Positions 1 to 9,874 of a DNA stretch of 64,000 nucleotides are shown in pieces. The translations under genes were made by a program, and so were the position numbers. This DNA is from Nyssa sinensis (Eukaryota > Streptophyta > Magnoliopsida > Cornales > Nyssaceae). The stretch lies in assembly GCA_008638375.1 (NCBI GenBank), contig CM018033.1, forward strand, positions 13,619,763 to 13,683,762, read 5' to 3'. A model generated the notes under the pieces. That model was given only the letters and a program-made list of their open reading frames with translations, made no database searches and was not told the origin of the DNA. Each line of letters begins with the position of its first letter. The first letter of the stretch is position 1.

Positions 1-769
1 TAACTATTTAAACTAAATAAGGATGAAAGAAGATGTTTTACATTTAATTATATCACCTTAGAGTGGATCGGAAAGGGGTTACTCACCCCACACTTGGTGT
101 CACATCCCGAACCCCACCCTACGCGGATGTCGAGGACGTGACTGCCAGTCGGTCGCGACGCGACCAACCAAAGGCAAATTCTGAACTTTCTGACGAATTG
201 CACTCCAACTGTAGGGTCAGATGCAGCGGAATTTAAAACTTTTTCTTTGTGTCACGGGAATGCAACTCACTTATCCATTTTAAGTATATGTATCACAGAG
301 CAAGACTAAATCCAGTCAGTCAACAATTCTAATCTCAGAAGCATATCTAAAATTAAGCATATAACAACAGAGCAGATCTAATATCTCTAGAGTACCATTA
401 GTTCCATGAGCCATGTCTATCTAGTATATATCAGTCAAGTCAGTCATAACATACCACTCACCGGAATAACCAGGTTCAATCCACAATTCAGTGCCGTCAG
501 ATCCTTACTTGCAATGCCACTTGGCCTATTCACTGTCATGTCATAGTACCTTCTAATCCAATGGAGGTAATTCCTGAAAAATGTCAGAATAATGGGGTGA
601 GCTTAAATAAGCCCAGTGAGTAACACAGATTCCCTATCATGGGTTTCAAAACGAGCTTTGTGCTTCCAAGGCACATGGATAATTTAGTCATTTCAAAAAT
701 AACTATTTTTATAAATCCATTTCATAAGCAGTCTAGTACAATAAAACAGAATCGAACAAACGATACAAA

Positions 770-1445
770 CGGATCGGAACATGACATAACCAATCGGTCA
801 AAACAATAACTATTGCTAATATATCGGTCAAGACACAGACTTTTCATTAACGGAACGAATCACAATCGGGACTGAGTGGGAACAATAAGTCAGTCAAGAC
901 AGGGGCATATTATCAATGACTAGAACATAGCGGAGTTGAACAAGATCAATCAAGACAAGGCATACCAATAACAGGACGGAAACATAACGGAACTAGACCA
1001 TCTATCAATCAGGCCAGACATGTCATCAACGGACGGAATATAACGAAATCGAACGGAAACAATACATCAGTCAAGCAAAGGCATATCGCGAACGGATAAA
1101 ATTATAACGGAACTAAACGGAAACAATACACTAATCAGGACACAAGCAAATCATGAACAGGACACAACATAACGAAACCGTGTAGAAACAATATAACAAT
1201 TAAGTCAGGGACACATCACTGTCGGAACTAATCATAACTGGACTAAACAATGTTTCAATCAAGACAGACGTATCATCAACGGACAGTACACAACGGAACT
1301 GGACCATATATCAATCAAGGCGGACTTAACATCATTAACGGACGGAACATGTCAGAACCGGACGGAACATATCAATCGAGGCAGACATATCATTAACAGA
1401 CAGCACATAACCGAACTGAACGGAATTCCTAATTCAAAGGATACA
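770..1445. repeat. Degenerate ~65-70 bp tandem repeat inside the solo LTR
   Basis: Repeating pattern of the type TCAATCAAGACAGAC, ATCATCAACGGACGG, AACATAACGGAACTGGAC, occurring about ten times with many substitutions. The copies are clearest between 1250 and 1440. Confidence 0.65.
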
Positions 1446-2089
1446 AGCACATCACGTGGAATGTGATACAAAGGGCGTACATTAAGTACATACATTTAAA
1501 CAATATAGCATTCAGACAGTATACTATACAAAGCGGTACGATACAACAAAATGTTGTTCTTTGCCTATATCACATGGTTCATTTAATCGTTTCGGAAATA
1601 ATGGTTCAATATATCCATTTTATCTCAACAGTTCAAAACGGGCAAAACAGTACGGAATGCTAGCACAGGGATCAGGATTATAGTCAATTATCTAAAAAGA
1701 CTAAAACTATGTCATAAGTGATATAGTACGGAAAGGCATGCATTTAAATAATTGCACTTAAAGAATTGCATTCAAAATAGATCAATAAATCAAGGGACAG
1801 TATCAAAACAGTGTCAGAAGTTACTCACAAACTTTACGCTTATTTCCTTGCATAAATAATCCGATAACCTCCAGGTACGTCAGGCATCTCCATGTATATC
1901 CTGAATAATAATCATTAATCACAGACAGATCAGAACTCATCCATTCAGGTCTCATTCGTCATCTTAGGTATCTATTGGATTACCTAAGATAGCCTAGTAG
2001 CCTATCGCCCTTCCATTGGGTCTCACCTGAGGCTATTTCATTCTTTAATTAGGCTTAGCAGTTATTAGGATTATATCCTAAGTCATTTA

Positions 2090-2530
2090 GACTTCAATTG
2101 TTATCAGTCAGGCACTCATTCAACCTGAGGGGCAAAATGGTAATTTTACCATTCTTGTCCCGGACCCTGTCGTGGTCTTCGAAATAGTCTTTATATCTTA
2201 AGTACAAAGTTCTACGTCCTTTGGACTCCAATCGGTATCAGTTAGGTTCTCATTTTAACCATAAGGGCAAAATGGTAATTTTGCCATTCTTATCCCGGAC
2301 CCTGTTATGGTCCTCAGAATATCCCATATATCGTATATATGAAGTTTTAAGTCTTTTAGACTTTAATCGGTATCAGTTGGGTACTTATTTAGTCTTAGGG
2401 GCAAAATGGTAATTTTGTCATTTTTGTCCCGGACCCTATCATAGTCCTCAGAACGTCCCATATATCTCATGTATAAATTTGTAAGTCCCTTGGACTTCAT
2501 TTGGTATCTGCTTTAGATCGTCGGGACACA
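2090..2530. repeat. ~134-bp tandem repeat, about 3.3 copies, inside the solo LTR
   Basis: Units begin at about 2090, 2224, 2359 and 2493 with GACTTYAATYGGTATCAG. Each carries GGGCAAAATGGTAATTTT and CCCGGACCCT at the same offset. Confidence 0.75.
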
Positions 2531-2779
2531 TCGGTCATTTCTCGTTTTACGCGTTGACTGTCTCGGAGTCTTATTTAGCCCTTCAGTGTTCATAATTATC
2601 CCTATGATAATTTATCAGATCAGTTTGACCTTTATTCGACCTCTACTTTGCACTTACAATGCTCAGGGGTATTTTGGTCATTTTACGTTTTGTGTAATTC
2701 TAACCCCGATTCGTCATCTAATCAAGTATACAGTCTCACCAGTGTCTGGGCTCCTACCGATATCAGTTTCATCCCAATT

Positions 2780-3200
2780 GGACTTTGTTTAGGTCTCGTA
2801 CGGTATCAGGGGTAATTTGGTAATTTCATGTGTCGTATTTTTCGGCACGTCAGTTCATAAAATGGACCTCACCATTGGGTCCAGAGTGTCCAACATAGTG
2901 AAATTGGACTGTCTGTTATGTTTAATCGGCCCTGAGTATCATTAAGGGCAATTCAGTCATTTATACCTACGTGTCTGTATTTTTCGGGACCTCAGTTCAT
3001 TAAACGGACCTCACCGTTGAGTCCAGAATGCCCGAGATAGTCAAAATAGGCTATCTGATATTTTTATTTGGGTCTGGGTACCATCAGAGGCAGTTCGGTC
3101 ATTTATCACTTACGGGTCTGTATTTTTCGGGACTGTATTTCCAAAATCGGACTGTACCATTGAGTCCAGAATGCTTGAAATAGTGAAAATACACTATTTA
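2780..3200. repeat. ~142-bp tandem repeat, 3 copies, inside the solo LTR
   Basis: GTATTTTTCGG recurs at about 2835, 2977 and 3120, each followed by a CAGTTCATAAAAYGGACC-like string and by TTGAGTCCAGAATGC or a near match. Confidence 0.75.
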
Positions 3201-3429
3201 TTTAATTTATTTGGACTCCGTTTGACATATTTAATGTCTAGGGGTAAAATTATAATTTTACCTATTTATTAAAATAATTAAATAATTATTTTATTATTTA
3301 ATTAATTTATTCATGGCTTAAATGAAGAAATTTTTCAAAATATGGGCCACTGTACAATATTCAGAACTGTTAGGGCAAATCCGTAATTTCTAGAAAGTTT
3401 CAGGGTCAAAATACAATTACATAAAATTG

Positions 3430-3505
3430 GGGTTCAAACCAAAGGGTTTTAGGTCTAAACTGTTGGACCGGTCCTCTTACCAACTGAGCCAACCAGTTCA
3501 GTCAT
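3430..3505 (-). other. tRNA-like sequence with Pol III A and B boxes, inside the solo LTR
   Basis: On the - strand the sequence reads GGTTGGCTCAGTTGGTAAGA, a match to the A box (TRGCNNAGYNGG), followed 51 nt later by GGTTTGAACCCC, one base from the B box. No full cloverleaf is evident, so this is not called as a tRNA gene. It could be a relic of a tRNA-derived element. Confidence 0.4.
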
Positions 3506-4695
3506 TTCAGGAAAACCGGGATAACATATCCTTCATAATCCCAATTTCAGTCCCTATCCGTGTTTCAGTTGCCCCTAATCCCAATTTTAATTTATTATTG
3601 CCGTAGCCAAACAACCGGAATTCGATTTTAAATATAAAACAGTTAACCCAAAACGGCGTAGTTTCAATAATTCGGTGGCACGCTCGTGGACAGACACGTG
3701 TCCGAGTCGGTTCAGTGGGTTTAGGCGTGTTGGACGAGTCGACCCAGTCGACTCGTCGTCTTCTTCACCATGTCAAGTGCTGTAGCCCTAGTTGCAGATT
3801 CAATTCTTTCTCAAATTCGTGCATTTCTGGCCACGTTTTTCAACCTGTTTTGATCCCAACCGGTCTCTGGAAGCCATGCCAACATTTTGGCATCCATAAA
3901 TCAACAAGAGATCAACTAAAAGGGTGGGAATAAGCCACGATAACCGAACCTGCAAGTCAACAATACATGCTCATTTCTAAACCGTTTTCAACACGGTTTG
4001 TTGCTACATGATCCCTATGACATGTAGGTTCATCCCCCGTTCAATAAAATCAGTTTAAAACACTCTAACCAAAAATGGCATTTGAAGACCGAACCTGCAA
4101 CCGACGTGTTAGAGGGTTGCATGGGGTTTTAGGGTCGCGGGTTGGTGGTTTTGGGATCCCAGGAAGGTCTAGATCAGTTCTAGACCATCAAAACTCAGCT
4201 TTTGGGAGGTCGAATCAGACCTTATTTCCATGGTCCATTAATGGAGGTTTCACTCACGATTTGGGGTTCTAGGCTATTCCGACCATTCTAAGTTGTCCTA
4301 GAACAGTTCTAAGACTCACAGGAGCTTATATGCATAGTTTATATAGACCAAAACTATCAGATACAGTACCAACAATCACAACAGAAAAATTAGCAGTTTG
4401 AGGTGTCTTACCTTTCAAACAGTGGCTGTTCCCCTCTTGGCTCGATTCAGGTCTCCTCATGGCTTCATGCATGCTGCTCTAGTGCAGCCGTGCCCTCAAT
4501 CCTCCTTTGGTGCGTCTCTAATGAAACACACCATGCACGCACACAAGCTTGTATAAACATGCAAGCCTCACATGTTTCTCTCTCTAGACTCCCCTACCCG
4601 AGCACACACACAACAGCCATTCTCAGTATGACTAATTTGCATCTATGTGAGAACTCATGTCCACATGCAAAACCCTCTTGCTTTTCAAGGAGCAT

Positions 4696-4742
4696 ATATC
4701 TATATATATATATATACATATATACATCTATGTATATATCTA
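4696..4742. repeat. TA-rich microsatellite
   Basis: Run of TATATATA/TACATATA units within the solo LTR. Confidence 0.7.
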
Positions 4743-4895
4743 TGTGTGCAAGTTCGGGTGACTGATTGGGGTTGACATGAGGGGATGGAAACTAATCATA
4801 TGGGGTTTGCATGGATTGCTATTGGTCCATTTGGGTGGCAAGTTGGGGCAATTCAGTGTTATATACCATTAAGTTGTGTATATGGGCACAAAGGT

Positions 4896-4978
4896 GCTGG
4901 TGGCCACTTGGTTTAATTTTTGGATGGAATTCTTTCCCTCTATAGGTCAAGGGTTCAATTCCCCTTGACCACCAATTT
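4896..4978 (+). other. Second tRNA-like sequence with B box and paired ends, inside the solo LTR
   Basis: GGGTTCAATTCCCC matches the B box. It sits in a 9-bp perfect stem (GGTCAAGGG with CCCTTGACC), and TGGTGG upstream can pair with CCACCA downstream like an acceptor stem. A weak A box, TGGCCACTTGG, lies about 50 nt before. Not a normal tRNA: arms are missing or altered. Confidence 0.35.
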
Positions 4979-5394
4979 GGCCATTTTTCACCATTTTGGG
5001 CTAAGGCCCTGTTTGGCTACACATTAATTCAGTTTTTGATGTTTGCCACATAACTTTCATTCCGTAACTCCTTTTTCGATGCGGTTTCTTCCGATCAGTT
5101 CCTATTTCAGTCTTCTTCAATGTCAGAGGTTCTGTGTCATTTATTATTTATCTCGGATTTTCATAGTTAACTAATTCGGGTTCCGTTAATGTTAAATTGA
5201 CATTATTTCACCTAATTAATTGGTAATTAGGTTCGGGTATTGTACCCTATTCTCGAACATGTTTTAATTGTTTTATCGGTCTATCTTGACCGTCGGGAGA
5301 TTAGGGTTAATTCCCTTGATTATTCTCTGAGCCGGTATTAATTAATAATTAATATTTAATTATTAATTATACAGGATCGGGGTGTTACACTTGG

Positions 5395-6540
5395 GCCTCC
5401 TTGATTTCGGGGCATAACATGCATCGCCTTTTTGCGTACCATCCTAAGGCCGCTAGAGTGCAGCGTCCTTGGTCAAGAGGTATTTGATTAAAGAGTGGAG
5501 GGTATTCACCAGCGACACTTGTCAAGCTTAGTGAGCATACGAGGTGAGTGCGAATGTAAAGCAAGTAAACAAAATAGCTTTGAAGTGAATACTTCACCTA
5601 GTCTAGCCCTCTTTAGTCCTTAGTGGAGTCCCTAGTTGTGCGAAACAAAATTTCTCTGTTGAAAAAACACAAATTTTTTTGATAGAATTGCATATGTAAT
5701 ATGGATTTTGTTTGATAGATCTCGATTTTTAAAGTCCAAATATATAATTTTTTATATTTTGAAAAACAGACTTATATATTGCAAGTTATTTAATTTTGAA
5801 GTTTAAACAACAAGAAGTGATAATATGACATGAGTTGGGTGCAGGTTGGGGTGGAAAGAAATTTTTTTCTCCATGTTTTTGTAAGGAAGGATATTTTTGT
5901 TAAAAACTTTTTAGGTTAAAATGTTTTGGGTTGTGTGGGTGCCAACGCTGGAAAAAAATCTTCTTTGTGTGGATAAAGGGATCCTAGCTACCTTATTCCC
6001 TAAAGGTGGGAAGGAATGCTTCCTATGCGAAAGATAGAAAGTGAGGAGTTGGCAGTTTGTTTTTTGGACAAGAAACAAGCAAACCTATTACATTTGAATG
6101 CAAAAAAAAGAAACAAAAATAAAACAAATTAAGAGTTACATGACTTTATTTCCTAGTTACATTCTAAAGATCCCTTGAACTAGATCAAATAAAATAAAGT
6201 ACTAAAATTATGAAACTAAAAGAAATATGGATCCGGGGGATAAGGTATAGAGTGGAAAACTGTTAGGCAACCACTCCGCCCGATCCATTCATACTCACTT
6301 GCAAGGCTATTTTGTCACGAAAAAGATAAAAGAGAGATGTAAGTCTAGAAAAGATAAATAACAAATAATCTTGCATAAGGAAATAAAATAAATATATAAA
6401 AAAAAGATCTGACTCGAAGCTCGAAGGCTTTCTACATATCCGTTTAGAAAACAGAATCAAAGTCAAGTAGTTCTCTAGTTTACCCTCTTTTATCAAGAGT
6501 GATAAAAGCGGCGAGATCAACTGGATAAAAGAAAACTGTT
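5395..6540. other. AT-rich intergenic sequence, no gene recognised
   Basis: This is the flank into which the large LTR was inserted, together with bases 1-92. On the - strand 5597-5385 stays open and ends at the LTR junction, but I do not recognise the translation. An open frame at 6520-6263 (-) is also unrecognised and of low complexity. Probably old transposon sequence. Confidence 0.4.
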
Positions 6541-6830
6541 AAAGGTTTGAGATGTGTACCTTATTTAGTCGTGGTAGTCGGGTAGCACTTCGGTTAGGAA
6601 AGTCTTATTTGGAGGCTTCAATCGAGTAGATCTCCGATTTGTTTCTTCGGTTTGAAAACAATTGCTTCAGTTTGCTTTTTGAAGGGAGATTGTCACTTCG
6701 GTAGGGCTTCAGTCTTAGGAAAGGGAGAGTTCTTGTAGAGAGAACTCTAGAACTAAACTAACAACATAAAACCATGAAAATTGTGTGTTGAAAAGTGATG
6801 ATCAGAGGGCTCTATTTATAAGCAAGATAT
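6541..6830 (-). promoter_or_regulatory. Promoter-like block: TATA box and transcribed-leader-like sequence
   Basis: On the - strand a good TATA box (CTTATAAATAG, plus-strand 6812-6822) is followed by about 270 bases of CT/GA-rich sequence resembling a plant leader, with repeated CCGAAG motifs. No gene follows on that strand, so it is more likely a promoter of an old LTR element than of a host gene. Confidence 0.35.
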
Positions 6831-7451
6831 GGAGATTCGATCAAAGAGCCTAAAATGAAACCCTAGAATGGAGGGCTAAGATCATGTCTTAAGTGATAAT
6901 TATCTAATTAAATAAATAAAAAATTAAATAATTATTCTAAGGAATGATTATCCTAAATAAATGAATTAATAAATAATTATGACAATGCAAGAATCAATAT
7001 AATTGACACCTACATGTAAGAGATAATGAGAATAAAGAAAAATAAAATTTAATTGAAAATAAACTCTAAAATTAAAATGTTTAGGTTCAATGTATCTCCT
7101 TTTAAAAAAATATCAAGCAATTAGATTTATGAAAACTCTAAAAATGAAAAATTCTTAATTATGCCTAAATGAACTACTATCACTCAAGATTACCAAATTG
7201 CCCTAATTCGGTAGTGAATCTCTAAATTGCCACATGACATGTAAAATAACCAAATTATTCCTAACATATCACCTATTGGTAAAAATTACCAAATTACTCA
7301 TAGATGGGTAAAATGATATTGAAATTATGAAAATACCCATCAAGTGACCAAAGAATTCTAATGAGAGTGGAATTATGCTAAAATTACTAAAATAGCCTCA
7401 ATGGGCAAAAATGTGTTGAAATGACTTCCAATGTATAAAAGAGTTTTAACC
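6831..7451. other. AT-rich sequence, LTR-like, no gene
   Basis: Contains short repeated phrases such as ACCAAATTNCCC and AAAATTACCAAATTACTC, of the type common in gypsy LTRs. Together with 6541-6830 it may be one decayed LTR on the - strand. No target duplication found. Confidence 0.35.
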
Positions 7452-7900
7452 AAGGTAAGATTCGGACAGAAAGAGTCTTATTTGGTATGGGACTCTGACA
7501 GGAGGAGTCATAATAGGAGTTGGACTTTATTAAGAAGAGTCATACTAGGATATGGACTTTGTTAGGAGAGTCTTAACTAGAGTGGGACTCTCTCGAGAAG
7601 AGTCTTACTAGGACTGAGACTCTGTTAGAAGAGTCCTAATAGGAGTAGGCCTCTATTAGTAAAAGTTCTATTGGGATTGAGACTCTGTTAGTAAAAGTTT
7701 TATTAGGATTGAGACTCTATTAGGAGAGTCCTAACTGAAGTGGGACTCTCTCGGAAAGAGTCCTACTAAGACTAGAACTTTGTCAAGAGGAGTTTTACTT
7801 GGATTGAGACTCTAGTAGGAGAGTCCTAACAAGAATAAAACTTTATCAAAAAAAATCTAAAGAGTCCTGATAAAAATAAGATTTTATCAAAAAAAAGTCT
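7452..7900. repeat. Minisatellite with hairpin-forming unit (GAGTC...GACTC)
   Basis: About 13 degenerate units of 30-35 bp on the pattern GAGTCYTAMTAGGAKTG then GACTCTNTTAGNA. Each unit contains an inverted GAGTC/GACTC pair. Related phrases resume after the inserted element (8400-8460) and again at 8650-8700, close to the VPS54 leader. Confidence 0.8.
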
Positions 7901-7902
7901 TA

Positions 7903-8397
7903 CATTATGTTTGGATGGAAGGAATTGAAAAGAAAAGGAAGGGAATAAAAAGGAAGGGGAGCTTATATCATGTTTGTTTTAAAAATTAGGAAGGAAAGGG
8001 AGGGAGATCTTAACTCTCATATAAGCAATTTTGTTATCATTCCAAAAGTGAGAGGAAATAGAGGAAAAAGAAAAAATGATTTAATAAATTTTTAATAATA
8101 CCAATATTACCCTTAAAATTATAAAAGGCAAAATAAAAATAACACCTCTATTCTAAGACATTCAAAGGGTATAATAATAAAATAATATACAATCTTTTCC
8201 TTTCATTTCTTTCCTTTATCATTCCCAAATAAGATGAAAGAATTATATTAGTCTTTCTTCTCATTTTCTTTCATTTGTTATCCAAATATAAAAAAGAGAT
8301 TATTCTCTCCTCTCTTCTTCTTTCATTTTTTTCATAACTAATACCTTTCCCTTCTTTCCTTTCTCTTCTACTTATCTAAACAAACTGGTACTTGAAC
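7903..8397. mobile_element. MITE-like insertion in the minisatellite
   Basis: Purine-rich at its left end (TGTTTGGATGGAAGG) and pyrimidine-rich at its right, where the reverse complement begins TGTTTAGATAAGTAG, so the ends form imperfect inverted repeats. The minisatellite phrase GATAAAAATAAGATTTTATC is found on both sides. No clean target duplication. Confidence 0.5.
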
Positions 8398-8699
8398 CGG
8401 GATGTTAATAAAAGAGTTCTGATAAAAAATAAGATTTTATCGATAAAAGTTTTATTAGAATCAATAATATTAAGCTTACTTAAAAATTTTATTAAAAATA
8501 TTTATTTTAATAAGTTATCAGTGTTGTATTAGTTTAATATCATATTATGTCATATGATAATATGATATTTAGTTAATACAATATTGTCAAATCATAAAAA
8601 TAAAATTTTTAATAAAATATAATGTAACACTAACATTATTTTATTAAAATTGGGACTTCAGGAGAGAATCTCGGCGAAAATAGGACTCAAGGAGTCCTA
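8398..8699. other. AT-rich upstream sequence
   Basis: Continues the repeat phrases of 7452-7900, then an ATATGATAATATGATAT palindromic stretch near 8540-8570. No gene. May include distal VPS54 promoter. Confidence 0.4.
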
Positions 8700-9058
8700 A
8701 TGGAATTACCGGCCGGTTTATATCGGTTTAAAACTTCATTGGCGATTTTGATCTGCTGTGCCCTGAATCCAGATCCAAATCGAAGACGCACAGAACCAGA
8801 GAGAAAATTCAGATTTCCCATTCACTACTCCCTACAAGAGCAAAGCTCAATTACATCTCTCTGTAAACACGTCATATCGTTTCGTTGCTTGTAGATCTAT
8901 CACATCTACTGTGTTACAGATCACAGGTTGGTAACATTTCTCTGATCTCTGGTTGAAACCCAGTTCGCCATTTTAGGGTTTAACGAATTCAAGCATTTTC
9001 GTTGAACAAAAGAACCAGTTCTATAAGAAGAGTCGGACCAATTCATGGTCTATAAATC
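8700..9058 (+). promoter_or_regulatory. VPS54 promoter-proximal region and 5' leader
   Basis: The 360 bases before the start codon change from AT-rich repeat to a balanced, pyrimidine-rich sequence typical of a plant 5' leader. A weak TATA-like TTTATAT lies near 8708. The leader contains CAG followed by GTTGGTAAC near 8925-8933, so a small leader intron is possible but not shown. The first ATG of the open frame is 9059 (A at -3). A second in-frame ATG at 9065 (A at -3, G at +4) has better context and would start MDSQPS, which resembles the start of plant homologues. Which one is used cannot be told from sequence. Confidence 0.45.
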
Positions 9059-9874
9059 ATGAATATGGATTCACAGCCTTCCCAATCGGGAAGGTTTGTC
9101 GACCTTGGTAATAGTGAGAAGGGTCCTGGCCGAACCAATTCGTCCTTACACAAATCAAACTCTGACGCCAGTAGCCAAAGCTTAGCTTCAATTCTCAACA
9201 ATCCCCATGTCGGCAAATCCGGCGTTTACGGTTCCGATGCCTCGTGGGTTGGGTGGTGGTCGTCGTCGACTACTGTATCCGCCCCTGAATTCGCGCCGTT
9301 GCTACCGAGCAAGGCCGGCGCGGAATTGAACCGATCTTATTTCCAACAATACTTGGCTTCGATCTCTGAGCCATATGGCCGATTCGAGGACATTCGGAAC
9401 CATAGCAATAAAGAGAGTGTTGATTTGGAGAGCATTGGAGGTCAGGGAGAAGCGCTTGTCGCTTGTCTTCGCGAAGTCCCGGCTTTGTATTTCAAGGAGG
9501 ATTTCACTTTGGAAGATGGGGCGACGTTCCGCGCGGCGTGCCCGTTCTCGACTGTGTCCGAAAATTTGGTGTTGCAAGAGAAGCTGTCGCAGTATTTGGA
9601 CGTGGTGGAATTGCATTTGGTGAAAGAGATTTCGTTGAGGTCCAATTCATTTTTCGAGGCGCAGGGACAGTTGCAGGATTTGAATGTGAAGATCGTGGAG
9701 GGTTGTAGTCGGATCAGAGGATTGAAGGAGACAATAAGGCTCTTGGATGCAGATTTGGTGGATTCAGCACGACAAATTCAGGAGCTAAATGCAACGAGGA
9801 GTAATTTGTTGGCTCTTCAACAAAAATTGAGGCTTATATTATATGTCAACCAAGCTCTGTCAGCTCTTAAATTG
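9059..9874 (+). CDS. VPS54: VPS54 exon 1 (residues 1-272)
   Basis: Encodes 272 codons and ends in phase 0 at TTG before the donor GTATCATT. The first 50 residues are Ser/Asn-rich and probably disordered. The conserved SILNNP (44-49) and [13 protein letters not shown] (55-67) follow, then [14 protein letters not shown] near 100-115 and a Glu/Leu-rich segment of heptad character at about 185-265, the part expected to pair with other GARP subunits. This exon is much more GC-rich than the surrounding introns. The open frame runs on past the donor to 9925, but those extra residues do not fit the family, whereas joining to exon 2 gives the expected [13 protein letters not shown]. Confidence 0.93.

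Larger units (their letters stand above)
98..5389 (-). mobile_element. Large solo LTR (5.3 kb), probably Ty3/gypsy
   Basis: The element starts TGTCACATCCCGAACC and ends GGATCGGGGTGTTACA, so the ends are short inverted repeats with the canonical TG...CA. Both sides carry the 5-bp direct repeat CTTGG (93-97 and 5390-5394), the duplication left by LTR-retrotransposon integration. No gag, protease, reverse transcriptase or integrase is readable, only short chance frames, and there is no second LTR, so this is best read as a solo LTR left after recombination. The block near 594-627 is the reverse complement of a similar block in the LTR at 21803-24363, which suggests this copy points the other way. 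A Tekay/Del-like origin is inferred from end sequence and size only. Confidence 0.75.

Noticed and set aside
4075..4765. Frames of 65 and 120 codons inside the solo LTR
   Set aside because: No domain match, low-complexity tail through a TA microsatellite; treated as non-coding LTR.
5385..5597. 70-codon open frame on the - strand ending at the LTR junction
   Set aside because: No family recognised, ends by chance at the insertion, and the flanking sequence looks like old repeat.
9302..9708. Other open frames overlapping exon 1 on both strands
   Set aside because: Shadow frames in a GC-rich coding exon; none has a recognisable product.
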